A DNA stretch of 56,886 nucleotides. It comes from Pseudanabaena mucicola FACHB-723. GTDB lineage: Bacteria > Cyanobacteriota > Cyanobacteriia > Pseudanabaenales > Pseudanabaenaceae. The stretch is from positions 1 to 56,886 of the forward strand of contig NZ_JACJQB010000023.1 of assembly GCF_014696385.1 (NCBI RefSeq). The letters run 5' to 3'. A program made the translations under genes and the position numbers. The notes below the pieces were generated by a model. The model was not told the origin of the DNA. It saw only the letters and a list, made by a program, of their open reading frames with translations, and did no database searches. Below are positions 1 to 8,822 of the stretch, piece after piece (within the stretch, counting starts at the first letter, position 1; each line of letters begins with the position of its first letter).

Positions 1-196
1 TATTTGGTTGTCTAGGTTCTTGGCGCTTCTCTTTTCAGGTCGGGTTGCTTCGCTTTCGCTTCGCTTCCCTTCAGCGCTTTATTAAGTTAGCAAGGTTATT
101 TCGGTTTGTCAACCCTTTTGTAAGGTTTGTTTTGGATTTTTTTACCTTGGCTCGTCTATTCCTTATGGTAGAAGGATTTCAGACTCCAAAAGAAAT

Positions 197-715
197 TTAA
201 GATTTAGGCAATGCCGCTTCAATTGATTTAGTTACAAGAGCTTGAACTGCTTCTACACCTTCCCACCCTCTGATTTCAGTGACTTTCTTTTCTAGGTTTT
301 TATAGGAACGGAAAAACTCTGCAATCTCTTCGAGGCGATGGGGGGCGATGTCATCTAAGGATTTGACATCAGCATAACGAGGATCTTTGGCAGGGACACA
401 GAGAATTTTTTCGTCGCGATCGCCGCCATCAATCATGATCAGCATACCAATGGGACGCGCGGGGATAACACAACCAGGGAATGTGGGTTGATCCATAATT
501 ACCATGCCATCTAGGGGATCTCCATCATCGGCGAGGGTATTGGGAACAAAGCCGTAGTCGTAGGGGTATTGAACTGAAGAGTAGAGGACACGATCTAGGG
601 CAAAGGCATTGAGGTCTTTGTCAAATTCGTACTTATTTTTGCTACCTGCGGGAATCTCGATTAGTACGTTCAGGATGCCTGCTTTGGGCTGTGGGGGAAT
701 ACGAGATAAGTCCAT
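197..715 (-). CDS. ppa: Inorganic pyrophosphatase (family I)
   Basis: Soluble cytosolic enzyme that hydrolyses pyrophosphate to two phosphates, pulling biosynthetic reactions forward. The 172-aa product has the usual length of bacterial family I enzymes. The signature [18 protein letters not shown] lies at about residues 53-70; its Asp residues bind the catalytic Mg ions. The conserved K-N-K-Y-E-F-D stretch near residues 26-32 is also present. The ATG is preceded on the minus strand by GGAGAA, a good ribosome binding site, which supports this start. It stands alone: the gene to its right is divergent, and the 196 bases to its left, up to the window edge, show only low-complexity CTTCGC-rich sequence. 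Confidence 0.97.
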
Positions 716-894
716 GATATTGATTTCTCCTTACTTAATTTGGTTTGGTTTGTTTGGTTTGCAAGGTTATTTACAAACTATCTAGAAAAAGTATAAGTGT
801 CTAGTGCGCTTATGTTTGAGGTTAATTAGTTACGCGGATATTCACTTAAAGAAAAGTATGCTTTACTGTGTGCATGTGAAGTGTGAGGATGTGC

Positions 895-1725
895 ATGATT
901 TTGCAGCAAGAAGCTCGGTTCCCTATTGGTGTGTTTGATAGCGGAGTTGGGGGACTTACGGTTTTACAAGAAGTTCATCGCCAACTGCCTAATGAGTCTG
1001 TTGTTTATTTTGGTGATACAGCACGTTTGCCCTATGGGAAACGCTCGCCTGCGGAAATTATTGAGTATGTATATGAGATCTTGCATTGGATGCAGTCTCT
1101 AGAAGTCAAAATGGCAATTATGGCTTGTAATACAAGTTCAGCTTTGGCTCTGGATGTGGTCAGACCTGAATTCAAGCTGCCAATTTTAGGATTGATTTTA
1201 CCAGGGGCACGGGCGGCTGTGGGTAAAGGCAAGAGGATTGGCGTAATTGCAACAACAGCGACGGTCAAGAGTGAAGCGTATGTACAGGCAATTTGTGAGA
1301 GCGATCCACAAGCACAGGTTTTTCAGGTCGATTGCCCAGAATTTGTGCCTTTGATTGAGTCTGATCGCATTAACGATCCTTACACCTTACAAGTCGCAAG
1401 ACAATATTTACAGCCGTTGATAGAGGCAAACATTGATACTTTAGTTCTAGGTTGTACTCACTACCCACACCTATCAGGTGTTTTGCGTCAGATTTTGCCA
1501 TCCCATGTTGCACTGGTGAATCCTGCGTCTTATGTGGTCAAAGCTGCCGCTCAGGAGTTAGATTTAATGGGTTTAAAGTGTCTTGATGGTCGTCATGATC
1601 GCGCTGAAACTAAGTTTTTTGTGAGCGGAGAGCCTGAGAGGTTTGCTCAAGTATCACGTCGTTGGTTGGGCAAGTTACCTTTGGTAGAAAAAGTTCACCT
1701 ATCTCCTGTAGAATTACTTTCTTAA
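895..1725 (+). CDS. murI: Glutamate racemase
   Basis: Converts L-glutamate to D-glutamate for peptidoglycan stem peptides, in the cytoplasm. The start FPIGVFDSGVGGLTVL contains the catalytic Asp-Ser pair (D15, S16). The two catalytic cysteines are seen in MACNTSS (C78) and LGCTHYPH (C187). The frame is open from a GTG at 883 and an ATG at 889. I chose the ATG at 895 because GAGG at 885-888 sits six bases in front of it and the family homology starts just after. The gene ends four bases before the first of two amidase genes, so murI and the amidases probably form a cell-wall operon. Confidence 0.95.
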   Translation: MILQQEARFPIGVFDSGVGGLTVLQEVHRQLPNESVVYFGDTARLPYGKRSPAEIIEYVYEILHWMQSLEVKMAIMACNTSSALALDVVRPEFKLPILGLILPGARAAVGKGKRIGVIATTATVKSEAYVQAICESDPQAQVFQVDCPEFVPLIESDRINDPYTLQVARQYLQPLIEANIDTLVLGCTHYPHLSGVLRQILPSHVALVNPASYVVKAAAQELDLMGLKCLDGRHDRAETKFFVSGEPERFAQVSRRWLGKLPLVEKVHLSPVELLS

Positions 1726-1729
1726 AGTT

Positions 1730-3220
1730 TTGCTCAAGGGATTTAGTCAATATGGGAGTAATCTTTTGAACCAACATTACAAACGAGGGCTGTGGCTATT
1801 TTTGAGCTTACTAGCTGGTACTTACGGCAATACACAGACTGCCGAGGCACAAAGTAGTTTGCGATCGCAAGATATTGACAATCGGCAAGCCCAGTTGCCC
1901 TTATCTGCGATGCAGCAATTACAGCTCCGTGACATTAAAGTTGGTACTGACGGACTCGCATTATTGATTAATGGTCTACCGCAGATTAGTACATCGCGTG
2001 TTGCTAATCCCGATCGCATTATTGTGGATTTACAATCAACGGTTGTTCCACCATGGCTAAATAACTCGGTGTTGGCAATGAATCGCTATGGGGTGAAACA
2101 AATTCGAGTTGGGCAGTTTCAACAATCACCTGCGATCGCGAGATTAGTTTTTGATTTAGATAATAATTCCCCTACAAGCTGGCAAAGCTCTTTCGACCAA
2201 TCAAGAGGGATATTGGCATTTCGCCCAACTGAGCAGACAGTAGCAAATAAAAATAGTAATCGCCATAGTAATCGTAGTCTCCCAACAACCATTGAGGGAT
2301 TATCTTTTAACGGCTATGGTCAGTTAGTAATTCAGGCTAATCAGTCAATTACCTATAGCGGTAGATTAGACCCCACCACGAACACCTATAGTTTTTCAAT
2401 TCCTGCGGCACAAATTTCTCAGCGATTACGAAGACCTGTTTTAGGTGCAAATAGCCCTATTGAGCAAATTCGCCTTAATCAAGTCAATGATGCCGTGGTA
2501 ATTAGTGTCAAAACGATCACAGGATGGCAAATTCAAGAAACTGCTAGAACGAGTCCTCAAACAATTGCGCTTCAATTGACCAGTATTAGGCAAGTCGCAC
2601 CAGTAAGTGTGTCCCAAAGAGCACAACCGCAACTACAATCACAATTACAGGCAAATAGTAATAGCAATGGTCGCCAATTGGTCATGATTGACCCCGGTCA
2701 TGGAGGCCCAGATGTGGGGGCAACCAGAAATGGTCTGTATGAAAAAGATATTACGATGGCAATCAGCCGACAACTGGGTGGAATATTGCAACAGATGGGA
2801 TATTCTGTGATGTATACCCGTACTAGTGATATTGATCTTGATTTGGAGCCAAGGGTAAAGATGGCGGATAATGCAAAGGCTAGTGCATTTGTCAGCATCC
2901 ATGTAAATTCCCTTGATGCTAGTTCATCGCAAGTAAATGGGGTTGAAACTTATCATGCCCCTAATGCGTCTCTAGGAAAGAATCTTGCAGAATCAGTGCA
3001 TCAGCAAATTATTGCTGACACGGGTGCAAATGACCGTGGTGTGAGGTCAGCTAGATTTTATGTGGTTACGAAAACTTCGATGCCTGCTGTTTTGGTGGAG
3101 ACAGGATTTATCACAAATCCCACCGAATCAGCCAAGCTAGTCAATGCTGCCTATCAAGAGCGCATGGCTACTGCGATCGCAAAAGGAGTTGATCAATTTC
3201 TCAAATCTTACCGAAGATAG
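1730..3220 (+). CDS. amiC: N-acetylmuramoyl-L-alanine amidase, AMIN + Amidase_3 (first copy)
   Basis: Periplasmic Zn amidase that cleaves the bond between N-acetylmuramic acid and the stem peptide. A hydrophobic export segment (LWLFLSLLAG, about residues 21-30) is followed by an AMIN domain (about 65-165), a second AMIN-like stretch (about 188-288) and the Amidase_3 domain (about 316-492). Zn ligands H324 (DPGHGG), E338 and H391 and catalytic E457 (LVETGF) are all present. The start is TTG at 1730, four bases after the murI stop; a TTG at 1766 in the same frame is an alternative that would still keep the export signal. A close paralogue follows directly. In heterocystous cyanobacteria such tandem AmiC enzymes drill the septal nanopores that connect cells; a similar role here is inference. 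Confidence 0.9.
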   Translation: MLKGFSQYGSNLLNQHYKRGLWLFLSLLAGTYGNTQTAEAQSSLRSQDIDNRQAQLPLSAMQQLQLRDIKVGTDGLALLINGLPQISTSRVANPDRIIVDLQSTVVPPWLNNSVLAMNRYGVKQIRVGQFQQSPAIARLVFDLDNNSPTSWQSSFDQSRGILAFRPTEQTVANKNSNRHSNRSLPTTIEGLSFNGYGQLVIQANQSITYSGRLDPTTNTYSFSIPAAQISQRLRRPVLGANSPIEQIRLNQVNDAVVISVKTITGWQIQETARTSPQTIALQLTSIRQVAPVSVSQRAQPQLQSQLQANSNSNGRQLVMIDPGHGGPDVGATRNGLYEKDITMAISRQLGGILQQMGYSVMYTRTSDIDLDLEPRVKMADNAKASAFVSIHVNSLDASSSQVNGVETYHAPNASLGKNLAESVHQQIIADTGANDRGVRSARFYVVTKTSMPAVLVETGFITNPTESAKLVNAAYQERMATAIAKGVDQFLKSYRR

Positions 3221-3315
3221 ATGGTAGCGACAACGCTCTAACGTAAGAACTTATAAGAGATCTAGCTGTTCGATAGCTCAATTTCCAGATCTTGAACACC
3301 CATAGGAGAACTATT

Positions 3316-4785
3316 TTGCGATATCGACAACTAGCGGTTGGGGTTGTGTTAACTGTAGCTAGTGGCTACGCAATGCCCATATTAGCGCAGGTCAAACCAA
3401 ACACAACGATAGCCTCAAGCCTATCCAATACATTACGCCTAAACAGCATTAGACCTGTAGGCAATGGCTTGATGTTAAACGTTAATGCTAATCCTCAAAT
3501 TTCCATTCAACGCGAGGATAACCCCGATCGACTGATTATCGACTTACAAAACACAAGTCTACAACAGGAATTACATAAGGCAACTGTGCCGATGAATCGT
3601 CTTGGCATCAAGCAAATCAGAGTCGCTCAGTTTCAAAATAGCCCTGCGGTGACAAGGTTAGTTTTTGATCTAGATAGCGCAGATCCTAATAGCAAAAATG
3701 CATGGCGTAGTCAGTACATCGCGGCAACAAACACATTACTGCTCACTCCTACCAGCAGCCAACCTCAAGCAACATCAATACCATCTAGTCTCCCCACTCC
3801 TAGTGTCACTTTGCCGAGTAGACCAATCGTCTCGACGACAGGCGCACCTGCTGCGATCGAAAGATTGAGTTTTAGTAGCACAGGTCAGCTATTGGTCGAA
3901 GCGAACAAACCAGTAAATTATCAAACTAGACTAGACACAACATCTGGGACTTATAGTTTAACAATTCCCAACGCCAGCATATCTCCAAATCTGCAACGAC
4001 CTAGTTTGGCAGCGAATAGCCCCATCGAAAGGATTCGACTGTCTCAGGTGGGTAGCGCCGTAGAAATCGGTATCCAACCAATTGCAGGCTGGCAAGTTAG
4101 AGAGCTACAACGTCGCAGCAATCAACAAATCCAGTTACAGGTTTCTCTAAATAGCAGCCCATCCCGAAACAATCCAGTACCTCTACCCGCAAATACAACT
4201 GTTACTCAATCTCCTCAAAATATAGGCGATCGCCGTCGTGGTGTAGTAGTAGTTGATGCAGGACATGGCGGACGAGATCCTGGTGCCATTGGTAACGGGA
4301 TACAGGAAAAAGATGTTGTCTTAGCAATGAGTATGAATGTTGGTCGAGCTTTGCAAGCGATGGGTTATACAGTGTTTTATACCCGTACCAACGATGTGGA
4401 AATTGACTTAGAACCTCGTGTTGCCTTTGCAAGGCGCAACAATGCCGATGTATTTGTAAGCGTACACGCTAACTCTCTGGACTCGCGGAATAGTAGCGTA
4501 AATGGAGTAGAAACTTTTCATGCTCGTGGCTCGACAACAGGAAAAGAGCTAGCGAGCTATGTGCAGTCACAAATTATTGGTGCAACTCGCGCCAATAACC
4601 GTGGAGTCAAAGCGGCTGGATTTTATGTGCTTACAAAAACTTCAATGCCTGCGATTCTAGTCGAAACAGGCTTTGTCACTAATCCTACTGAAGCAAGAAA
4701 CTTGAACAGTCCTGAATATCAGAGACAAATGGCTGATGCGATCGCAAAGGGAGTCGATCAATTTTTTCGAGTACGGGGAAGATAA
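3316..4785 (+). CDS. amiC: N-acetylmuramoyl-L-alanine amidase, AMIN + Amidase_3 (second copy)
   Basis: Second cell-wall amidase with the same layout as its neighbour: signal peptide ending near PILAQ, AMIN domain (about 40-145), AMIN-like stretch (about 175-280), then Amidase_3 (about 308-486). Counted from the start chosen here, the Zn ligands are H317, E331 and H384 and the catalytic Glu is E450. The frame is open from a TTG at 3292, but AGGAG at 3304-3308 lies seven bases before the TTG at 3316. That start puts a clean signal peptide (MRYRQLAVGVVLTVASG) at the N terminus. The pair arose by duplication and has diverged strongly in the Ser/Thr/Pro-rich linkers. A strong terminator follows. 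Confidence 0.9.
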   Translation: MRYRQLAVGVVLTVASGYAMPILAQVKPNTTIASSLSNTLRLNSIRPVGNGLMLNVNANPQISIQREDNPDRLIIDLQNTSLQQELHKATVPMNRLGIKQIRVAQFQNSPAVTRLVFDLDSADPNSKNAWRSQYIAATNTLLLTPTSSQPQATSIPSSLPTPSVTLPSRPIVSTTGAPAAIERLSFSSTGQLLVEANKPVNYQTRLDTTSGTYSLTIPNASISPNLQRPSLAANSPIERIRLSQVGSAVEIGIQPIAGWQVRELQRRSNQQIQLQVSLNSSPSRNNPVPLPANTTVTQSPQNIGDRRRGVVVVDAGHGGRDPGAIGNGIQEKDVVLAMSMNVGRALQAMGYTVFYTRTNDVEIDLEPRVAFARRNNADVFVSVHANSLDSRNSSVNGVETFHARGSTTGKELASYVQSQIIGATRANNRGVKAAGFYVLTKTSMPAILVETGFVTNPTEARNLNSPEYQRQMADAIAKGVDQFFRVRGR

Positions 4786-4794
4786 GCAAAATAT

Positions 4795-4823
4795 AAAAAG
4801 GCAGTGCTTAGCACTGCCTTTTT
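4795..4823. terminator. Bidirectional terminator between amiC and the sugar nucleotidyltransferase
   Basis: Perfect 13-bp stem (4795-4807 with 4811-4823) around a TTA loop, with GGCAGTGC at its core and an A-run before and T-run after it. It lies between two convergent genes and can end transcription from both sides. Confidence 0.9.
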
Positions 4824-4850
4824 TATCTCATGATTTCGTCATGTCATTCT

Positions 4851-5975
4851 TTATACCAAAGGTGATTGCGTTTGTTGTTGATGACGCGCGTCGGTAATTA
4901 ACCAATCCAAAGCCGCAGCTTGGAGATCAATAGTTGCACCTGTCTTATCTACGCAATAACGACCAAACACCAACTTATCAACCAAGCGGACATCGGATAA
5001 ACGCGAATATTCAAAAATGACACTGCGTTCAACCACAGCACCACTGCAAACATGACAATTAGGTCCAATCATCGTAGGTCCCACGATAGTTGCGCCATCC
5101 TCGATTTGGGTCATGCCACCAATATAAACAGGACCGCGAATATCAACTTTGTCCCAGTTCACAGCTACGTTTAGCCCTGTGTATACTCCTGGTTTGACTT
5201 CATGACCGGGGATATTTACATTTTTGACTTTATTTAAAAGCACATCTTGAATTGCTTGCCAATAATCAGGAACTTTACCAATATCAACCCATTGAAAATC
5301 CATAGAAATTGCATGGAATGGAAGATCGGCGGCAACTAGTTTGGGAAATAAATCGCTACCCAGATCAAATTCAACATCGGAGGGGACGTAATCGAGAATT
5401 TCTGGTTCAAAAATGTAAATACCTGTATTGATCGTATTACTTAGAGCGGTTTCAATACTTGGCTTTTCTTGAAATTGCTTGATCCGTCCATTGGAATCAG
5501 TCACTACAACGCCGTAGCTAGACACCTGATCCTTTGGAACAGTTTTAGTAATAATTGTCGCTAGGGATTTCTTTTGACGATGCCAGTTAACGGCATAGGT
5601 CAGATCAAGATCGATTAAGGCATCGCCACAGAGGACAACAAAGGTATCATCAAAAAATGGTGAAAAGTCTTGGATCTTTTTAAGTCCGCCAGCCGAGCCA
5701 AGCGCACTACCTTGTAGTTTGCCATCGACAATAGTCCCTTCAAAGGAATATGCCATCTGCACACCAAATTTCTGTCCATCTCGAAAATAGTTTTCGATTT
5801 CTTCTGACAAGTGACTAACGTTGACCATGATCTGATCAAAGCCATGCTGCCTTAGCAATTCCACTAGAAATTCCATGACAGGCTTTTGCATGATCGGAAT
5901 CATGGGCTTGGGCATGATATTCGTGATCGGGCGGATTCTAGTACCTTTACCCGCAGCCAAAATCATGGCTTTCAT
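4851..5975 (-). CDS. Sugar-1-phosphate nucleotidyltransferase (mannose-1-phosphate guanylyltransferase-like)
   Basis: Transfers a nucleotide to a sugar 1-phosphate to make a nucleotide sugar for envelope or exopolysaccharide synthesis. The N-terminal Rossmann-type domain begins with the nucleotide-binding signature LAAGKGTRIRPIT and carries the conserved KP of the substrate pocket (MPKPMIPI) and LCGDALIDLDL (metal-binding Asp). The C-terminal part, from about residue 250, has hexapeptide-like repeats (GPVYIGG, GATIVGPTMIGPNC) that fold as a left-handed beta helix. At 374 aa it matches the cyanobacterial family usually annotated as mannose-1-phosphate guanylyltransferase; the exact nucleotide and sugar cannot be read from sequence. 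GAGGAGAAC lies before the ATG. Confidence 0.8.
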   Translation of the reverse strand: MKAMILAAGKGTRIRPITNIMPKPMIPIMQKPVMEFLVELLRQHGFDQIMVNVSHLSEEIENYFRDGQKFGVQMAYSFEGTIVDGKLQGSALGSAGGLKKIQDFSPFFDDTFVVLCGDALIDLDLTYAVNWHRQKKSLATIITKTVPKDQVSSYGVVVTDSNGRIKQFQEKPSIETALSNTINTGIYIFEPEILDYVPSDVEFDLGSDLFPKLVAADLPFHAISMDFQWVDIGKVPDYWQAIQDVLLNKVKNVNIPGHEVKPGVYTGLNVAVNWDKVDIRGPVYIGGMTQIEDGATIVGPTMIGPNCHVCSGAVVERSVIFEYSRLSDVRLVDKLVFGRYCVDKTGATIDLQAAALDWLITDARHQQQTQSPLV

Positions 5976-6124
5976 AAATTACGTTCTCCTCTCACTACGA
6001 TTAAATGGTACTTGCTTATTTCCGAACTTGATCGGCTCAAGTATAAGCGAGTTACCGTAAAATCCGTCCTATCATACCTCGGAAGCAGTCTTAAAAATTT
6101 AGGGGCAAATACTGGGTGCAAATA

Positions 6125-6778
6125 TTAAGGGCAAATACTGCGGCTGTTATACAAACTCATAGCTTTCTCCAAACCATCGGTCAAAATGCTATCTATTGCC
6201 ACTTCTGTCATACTGAAAATTTCTGGCAAGAATTTGGTTTCAGAGGATGAAAAGCCGCCCAAGACATGATTAGTCACATTTTGATTCGCTTTTGTTGCGA
6301 TCGCAGATTCAGACTTACCTCCACGCCCAATTCCCAAGCGCAGACGGGGAAAGTTTTGCGTACCAAGATGAGCAATGATTGACTTCATGCCATTGTGTCC
6401 ACCCGCTGATCCTGATGGTCGTAGACGCAATTTACCGAGGGGCAAATCCATATCATCATAAATGACCAGAATATTTTCGGGATTAGCTTTAAACCAATCA
6501 GCACAGGCTCGAACCGACTGCCCCGATACATTCATATAGGTAGTGGGTTTGAGCAATCGAATTTTGCCGCTATTAGGATGACTAGTATGGACTAAGCGAC
6601 TTGACAATCTACCTTCACCAAAAATGCCATAAAATCGCTTTTCTTTACCCAGAGAGATGCTCCAAGCTGTGGCTAGGCGATCAACTGCCATGAAACCAAT
6701 ATTGTGACGGGTACGCTCATATTCCGTGCCAGGATTGCCTAGACCCACAATTAGAGAAATAGATTGAGTCTCAAGCAT
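6125..6778 (-). CDS. pth: Peptidyl-tRNA hydrolase
   Basis: Releases tRNA from prematurely dropped peptidyl-tRNA. The N terminus LIVGLGNPGTEYERTRHNIGF carries the substrate-binding Asn (N15) and the catalytic His (H25). The later motif DDMDLPLGKLRLR and the GGHNGMKSI segment, with the second conserved Asn, are intact. The 217-aa length is slightly above the usual 190-200 because of a short C-terminal extension. The ATG overlaps the end of tatA by eight bases, so the two genes are translationally coupled and share an mRNA. Confidence 0.95.
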   Translation of the reverse strand: MLETQSISLIVGLGNPGTEYERTRHNIGFMAVDRLATAWSISLGKEKRFYGIFGEGRLSSRLVHTSHPNSGKIRLLKPTTYMNVSGQSVRACADWFKANPENILVIYDDMDLPLGKLRLRPSGSAGGHNGMKSIIAHLGTQNFPRLRLGIGRGGKSESAIATKANQNVTNHVLGGFSSSETKFLPEIFSMTEVAIDSILTDGLEKAMSLYNSRSICP

Positions 6779-7085
6779 CCTTGACGTTTGCTACTTCCTT
6801 AGCTTCAACTTCTGCGGGTACAGACTCTACTACTGTCGCAACAACAGCCTCAGCGTCATCAGACTTAGGACTAGTGGCAATAGATGCAGCCTCTGATGAA
6901 GTTTGCTCTATGCGATCAGCTTCACGCTTGAACTCTGATTCAAATTCACGGGAGGCATCTTGAAAACCTTTGATAGCTTTGCCTACACTCCGCCCAATTT
7001 CTGGTAATTTTTTGGGGCCAAATATCAAGAGGGCAACCAGCATGATCAGAATCATTTCGGGCAAGCCAATACCAAAAATATTCAT
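6771..7085 (-). CDS. tatA: Twin-arginine translocase subunit TatA/E
   Basis: Pore-forming subunit of the Tat pathway, which exports folded proteins across the plasma or thylakoid membrane. The short product has one N-terminal membrane helix (EMILIMLVALLIFG), the hallmark FGPKKLPEIGR hinge and an amphipathic helix (VGKAIKGFQDASREFES), followed by an acidic, Ala/Val-rich tail. At 104 aa it is longer than a minimal TatA but has no TatB-specific features that I can see. It overlaps pth by eight bases. A likely local client is the Tat-type binding protein at 53240-54568. Confidence 0.88.
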   Translation of the reverse strand: MNIFGIGLPEMILIMLVALLIFGPKKLPEIGRSVGKAIKGFQDASREFESEFKREADRIEQTSSEAASIATSPKSDDAEAVVATVVESVPAEVEAKEVANVKDA

Positions 7086-7164
7086 TGAGAATGACCTTTT
7101 TTATAGACAGCTTAACGATGGAGACGGTAGGAAACATAGATATTTTCTAGATTTCACAAAAACA

Positions 7165-7209
7165 ATAACTAATTTAAAGGCACGCAATGCGTGCCTTTAA
7201 ATTAGTTAT
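7165..7209. terminator. Long perfect hairpin after psbH
   Basis: A 21-bp perfect stem (7165-7185 with 7189-7209) closes on an AAT loop. The core is AAAGGCACGC and the outer arms are AT-rich. It begins 13 bases after the psbH stop on the minus strand and lies upstream of tatA, so it most likely ends the psbH transcript. The arms are longer than a normal intrinsic terminator needs. Confidence 0.8.
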
Positions 7210-7221
7210 CAAGACGGCAAA

Positions 7222-7416
7222 CTAGCCGCCCCAGTTGAGGTTAACGCCCTCAAGAAGTAAGGAGGAGTTGTACAACTGGAGAATAATAACGAGAAATACA
7301 AGAAATAATCCCATGAATACTGCCATCAGAGGAGTAGTTCCCCATCCGCGAGAAACTTTACCGTATTCTGCATTGAGTGGTCTGAGGATATCGCCAAGGC
7401 GAGTGCGTTGTGACAT
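7222..7416 (-). CDS. psbH: Photosystem II protein PsbH
   Basis: Small single-helix subunit of photosystem II needed for stable assembly of the core and for electron flow on the acceptor side. The 64-aa product has the typical cytoplasmic N-terminal segment ([12 protein letters not shown]), the motif [14 protein letters not shown], a single membrane helix ([20 protein letters not shown]) and the short lumenal tail ending in NWGG. Length and sequence match cyanobacterial PsbH well. It is divergent from psbN across a 77-bp spacer, an arrangement conserved in cyanobacteria and chloroplasts. A perfect hairpin follows it. Confidence 0.97.
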   Translation of the reverse strand: MSQRTRLGDILRPLNAEYGKVSRGWGTTPLMAVFMGLFLVFLVIILQLYNSSLLLEGVNLNWGG

Positions 7417-7449
7417 AAGTTTGTCTTCTTAAAAGGATTGTTACAAAAT

Positions 7450-7457
7450 AGTATAAT
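7450..7457. promoter_or_regulatory. Overlapping divergent -10-like elements between psbH and psbN
   Basis: TATAAT at 7452-7457 on the plus strand and TATACT at 7450-7455 on the minus strand overlap in the middle of the 77-bp spacer, about 35 bases from each start codon. No convincing -35 box was seen on either side. The assignment rests on position and hexamer match only. Confidence 0.35.
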
Positions 7458-7493
7458 TGTAATTAAGAATAACTCAAATCATTGGTTCAATTC

Positions 7494-7625
7494 ATGGAAA
7501 ACGCAACTTCGATCGCGGTGACTATTGCCGTATGTGTGATCTGTTTAACGGCTTATGCGATATATGTGGCGTTTGGACCACCAAACAAGGGGCTAGTTGA
7601 TCAGTTTGAAGAACACGAAGATTAA
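7494..7625 (+). CDS. psbN: Photosystem II assembly protein PsbN
   Basis: A 43-aa protein with one N-terminal membrane helix (AVTIAVCVICLTAYAIYVAF), followed by the diagnostic motif GPPNKGLVDQFEEHED. PsbN is not a stable photosystem II subunit but is needed for its assembly and repair. The frame runs from the ATG at 7494 to TAA at 7623-7625. Its divergent position next to psbH is the standard arrangement and supports the call. A hairpin with a T-rich tail follows. Confidence 0.96.
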   Translation: MENATSIAVTIAVCVICLTAYAIYVAFGPPNKGLVDQFEEHED

Positions 7626-7628
7626 TTG

Positions 7629-7657
7629 AGACAGGCAGCATGAAGCACTGCCTGTCT
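7629..7657 (+). terminator. Terminator after psbN
   Basis: Arms AGACAGGCAG (7629-7638) and CTGCCTGTCT (7648-7657) pair perfectly over 10 bp around a 9-base loop. A T-rich stretch follows. It begins four bases after the psbN stop. Confidence 0.75.
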
Positions 7658-7682
7658 TAGTTTTAGAAATGTTTTAGTAATT

Positions 7683-8108
7683 ATGATTAACAATTTTCGG
7701 CTTACCTATGATGTGTTAGATGTGGCAGATGTCTATGCGATCGCAGATAATGCGAGTAATGGGGCAGTGGTACTCATGAGTGGCATGGTACGCAATCAGA
7801 CGGGGGGTAGAGCAGTGGATTATTTGGAATATCAAGCTTATGCACCGATGGCTTTGGAGATTTTTCAACAAATTTGCGATCGCAGCCGTGCCAAATTTCC
7901 CGACATTACCCAAGTTGTTATTCATCACCGCCTTGGCAAACTGAAAATTGGCGAGATCAGTGTATTGGTTGCCGTGGGTTCACCCCATCGAGCAGAGGCC
8001 TTTGAGGCATGTCGTTTTGCGATCGACACATTAAAAACCGATGCCCCAATTTGGAAAAAAGAATTTTGGCTAGACGGGATGAGCAGTTGGGTCAACAGCC
8101 CTATATAG
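7683..8108 (+). CDS. moaE: Molybdopterin synthase catalytic subunit
   Basis: Large subunit of molybdopterin synthase, which inserts two sulfurs into precursor Z, taking them from the thiocarboxylated small subunit MoaD. The 141-aa length is typical. Family motifs seen are GMVRNQTGGRAVDYLEYQAY near residues 37-56, the basic HHRLGKLKIGE segment, and KTDAPIWKKEFW near the C terminus with the active-site lysines. No moaD lies next to it, so the partner must be encoded elsewhere. The gene is followed within 36 bases by a DNA glycosylase on the same strand, and the two may be co-transcribed. Confidence 0.93.
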   Translation: MINNFRLTYDVLDVADVYAIADNASNGAVVLMSGMVRNQTGGRAVDYLEYQAYAPMALEIFQQICDRSRAKFPDITQVVIHHRLGKLKIGEISVLVAVGSPHRAEAFEACRFAIDTLKTDAPIWKKEFWLDGMSSWVNSPI

Positions 8109-8143
8109 ACCCATATAGGAAAAGCACTTGATTTGATTGATTT

Positions 8144-8710
8144 ATGTTGCTAGAACAATCTTTTTTTGAGCGCCCTGCAGATGCAGTTGCCCCCGATTTA
8201 TTGGGCTGTACGATAGTAAGACGCATCGATGGCGAGGAATATCGCGGCGTGATTGTCGAAACCGAAGCCTATGATGCCACTGATCCCGCTTGTCATGGCT
8301 ATCGTCGCAAAACTCAGCGCAATCAATCCATTTTTGGTGAACCTGGCACAGCCTATGTCTATTTAATTTATGGCACATATCATTGCTTTAATATCGTCAC
8401 CGATCGCCAAGATTTTTGTAGCGCTGTGCTAATTCGTGCCATTGAATGCGAGAAATTACCAATTTGGCGAAACCCAACGGAAAAAGCCCATCGTGCAGGG
8501 GCTGGGCCGGGAAAACTCTGCCAACTATTTAAAATTGATCGTCAACTTGATGGGATTACCCTCGCTCCCAATTTTGGGTTGTGGCTAGAGTCGCGATCGG
8601 CTAATTTTGCAGAAGAAATTTATCAAACGACACGCATTGGCATTACGCAGGGAGTAGACTTGCCTTGGCGATGGTATTTACGCGATCGCAAATCTGTGTC
8701 GCGCAAATAG
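8144..8710 (+). CDS. 3-methyladenine DNA glycosylase (AAG/MPG family)
   Basis: Base-excision-repair enzyme that removes alkylated purines such as 3-methyladenine. The 188-aa product has the AAG fold motifs: [10 protein letters not shown] at the N terminus, [20 protein letters not shown] with the catalytic Glu region, [19 protein letters not shown], and YHCFNIVTD. The C-terminal [14 protein letters not shown] segment is also typical. It is shorter at the C terminus than the roughly 200-aa relatives and ends in a basic tail. The ATG at 8144 fits the start of homology ([20 protein letters not shown]). Confidence 0.93.
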   Translation: MLLEQSFFERPADAVAPDLLGCTIVRRIDGEEYRGVIVETEAYDATDPACHGYRRKTQRNQSIFGEPGTAYVYLIYGTYHCFNIVTDRQDFCSAVLIRAIECEKLPIWRNPTEKAHRAGAGPGKLCQLFKIDRQLDGITLAPNFGLWLESRSANFAEEIYQTTRIGITQGVDLPWRWYLRDRKSVSRK

Positions 8711-8822
8711 ACAAAGAATAAAACCCCAGCTACTTAGAGGGGCAAGATCGGCATAACAAAGCGAGGCAAATGTTGTTAGAATTTCAGCATCATAATGATT
8801 GAGCAATACATTAAAACAAATC

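Noticed and set aside
1-196. tRNA or rRNA fragment at the left edge
   Set aside because: The CTTCGC-rich stretch has no cloverleaf or rRNA-like motif. It looks like low-complexity spacer.
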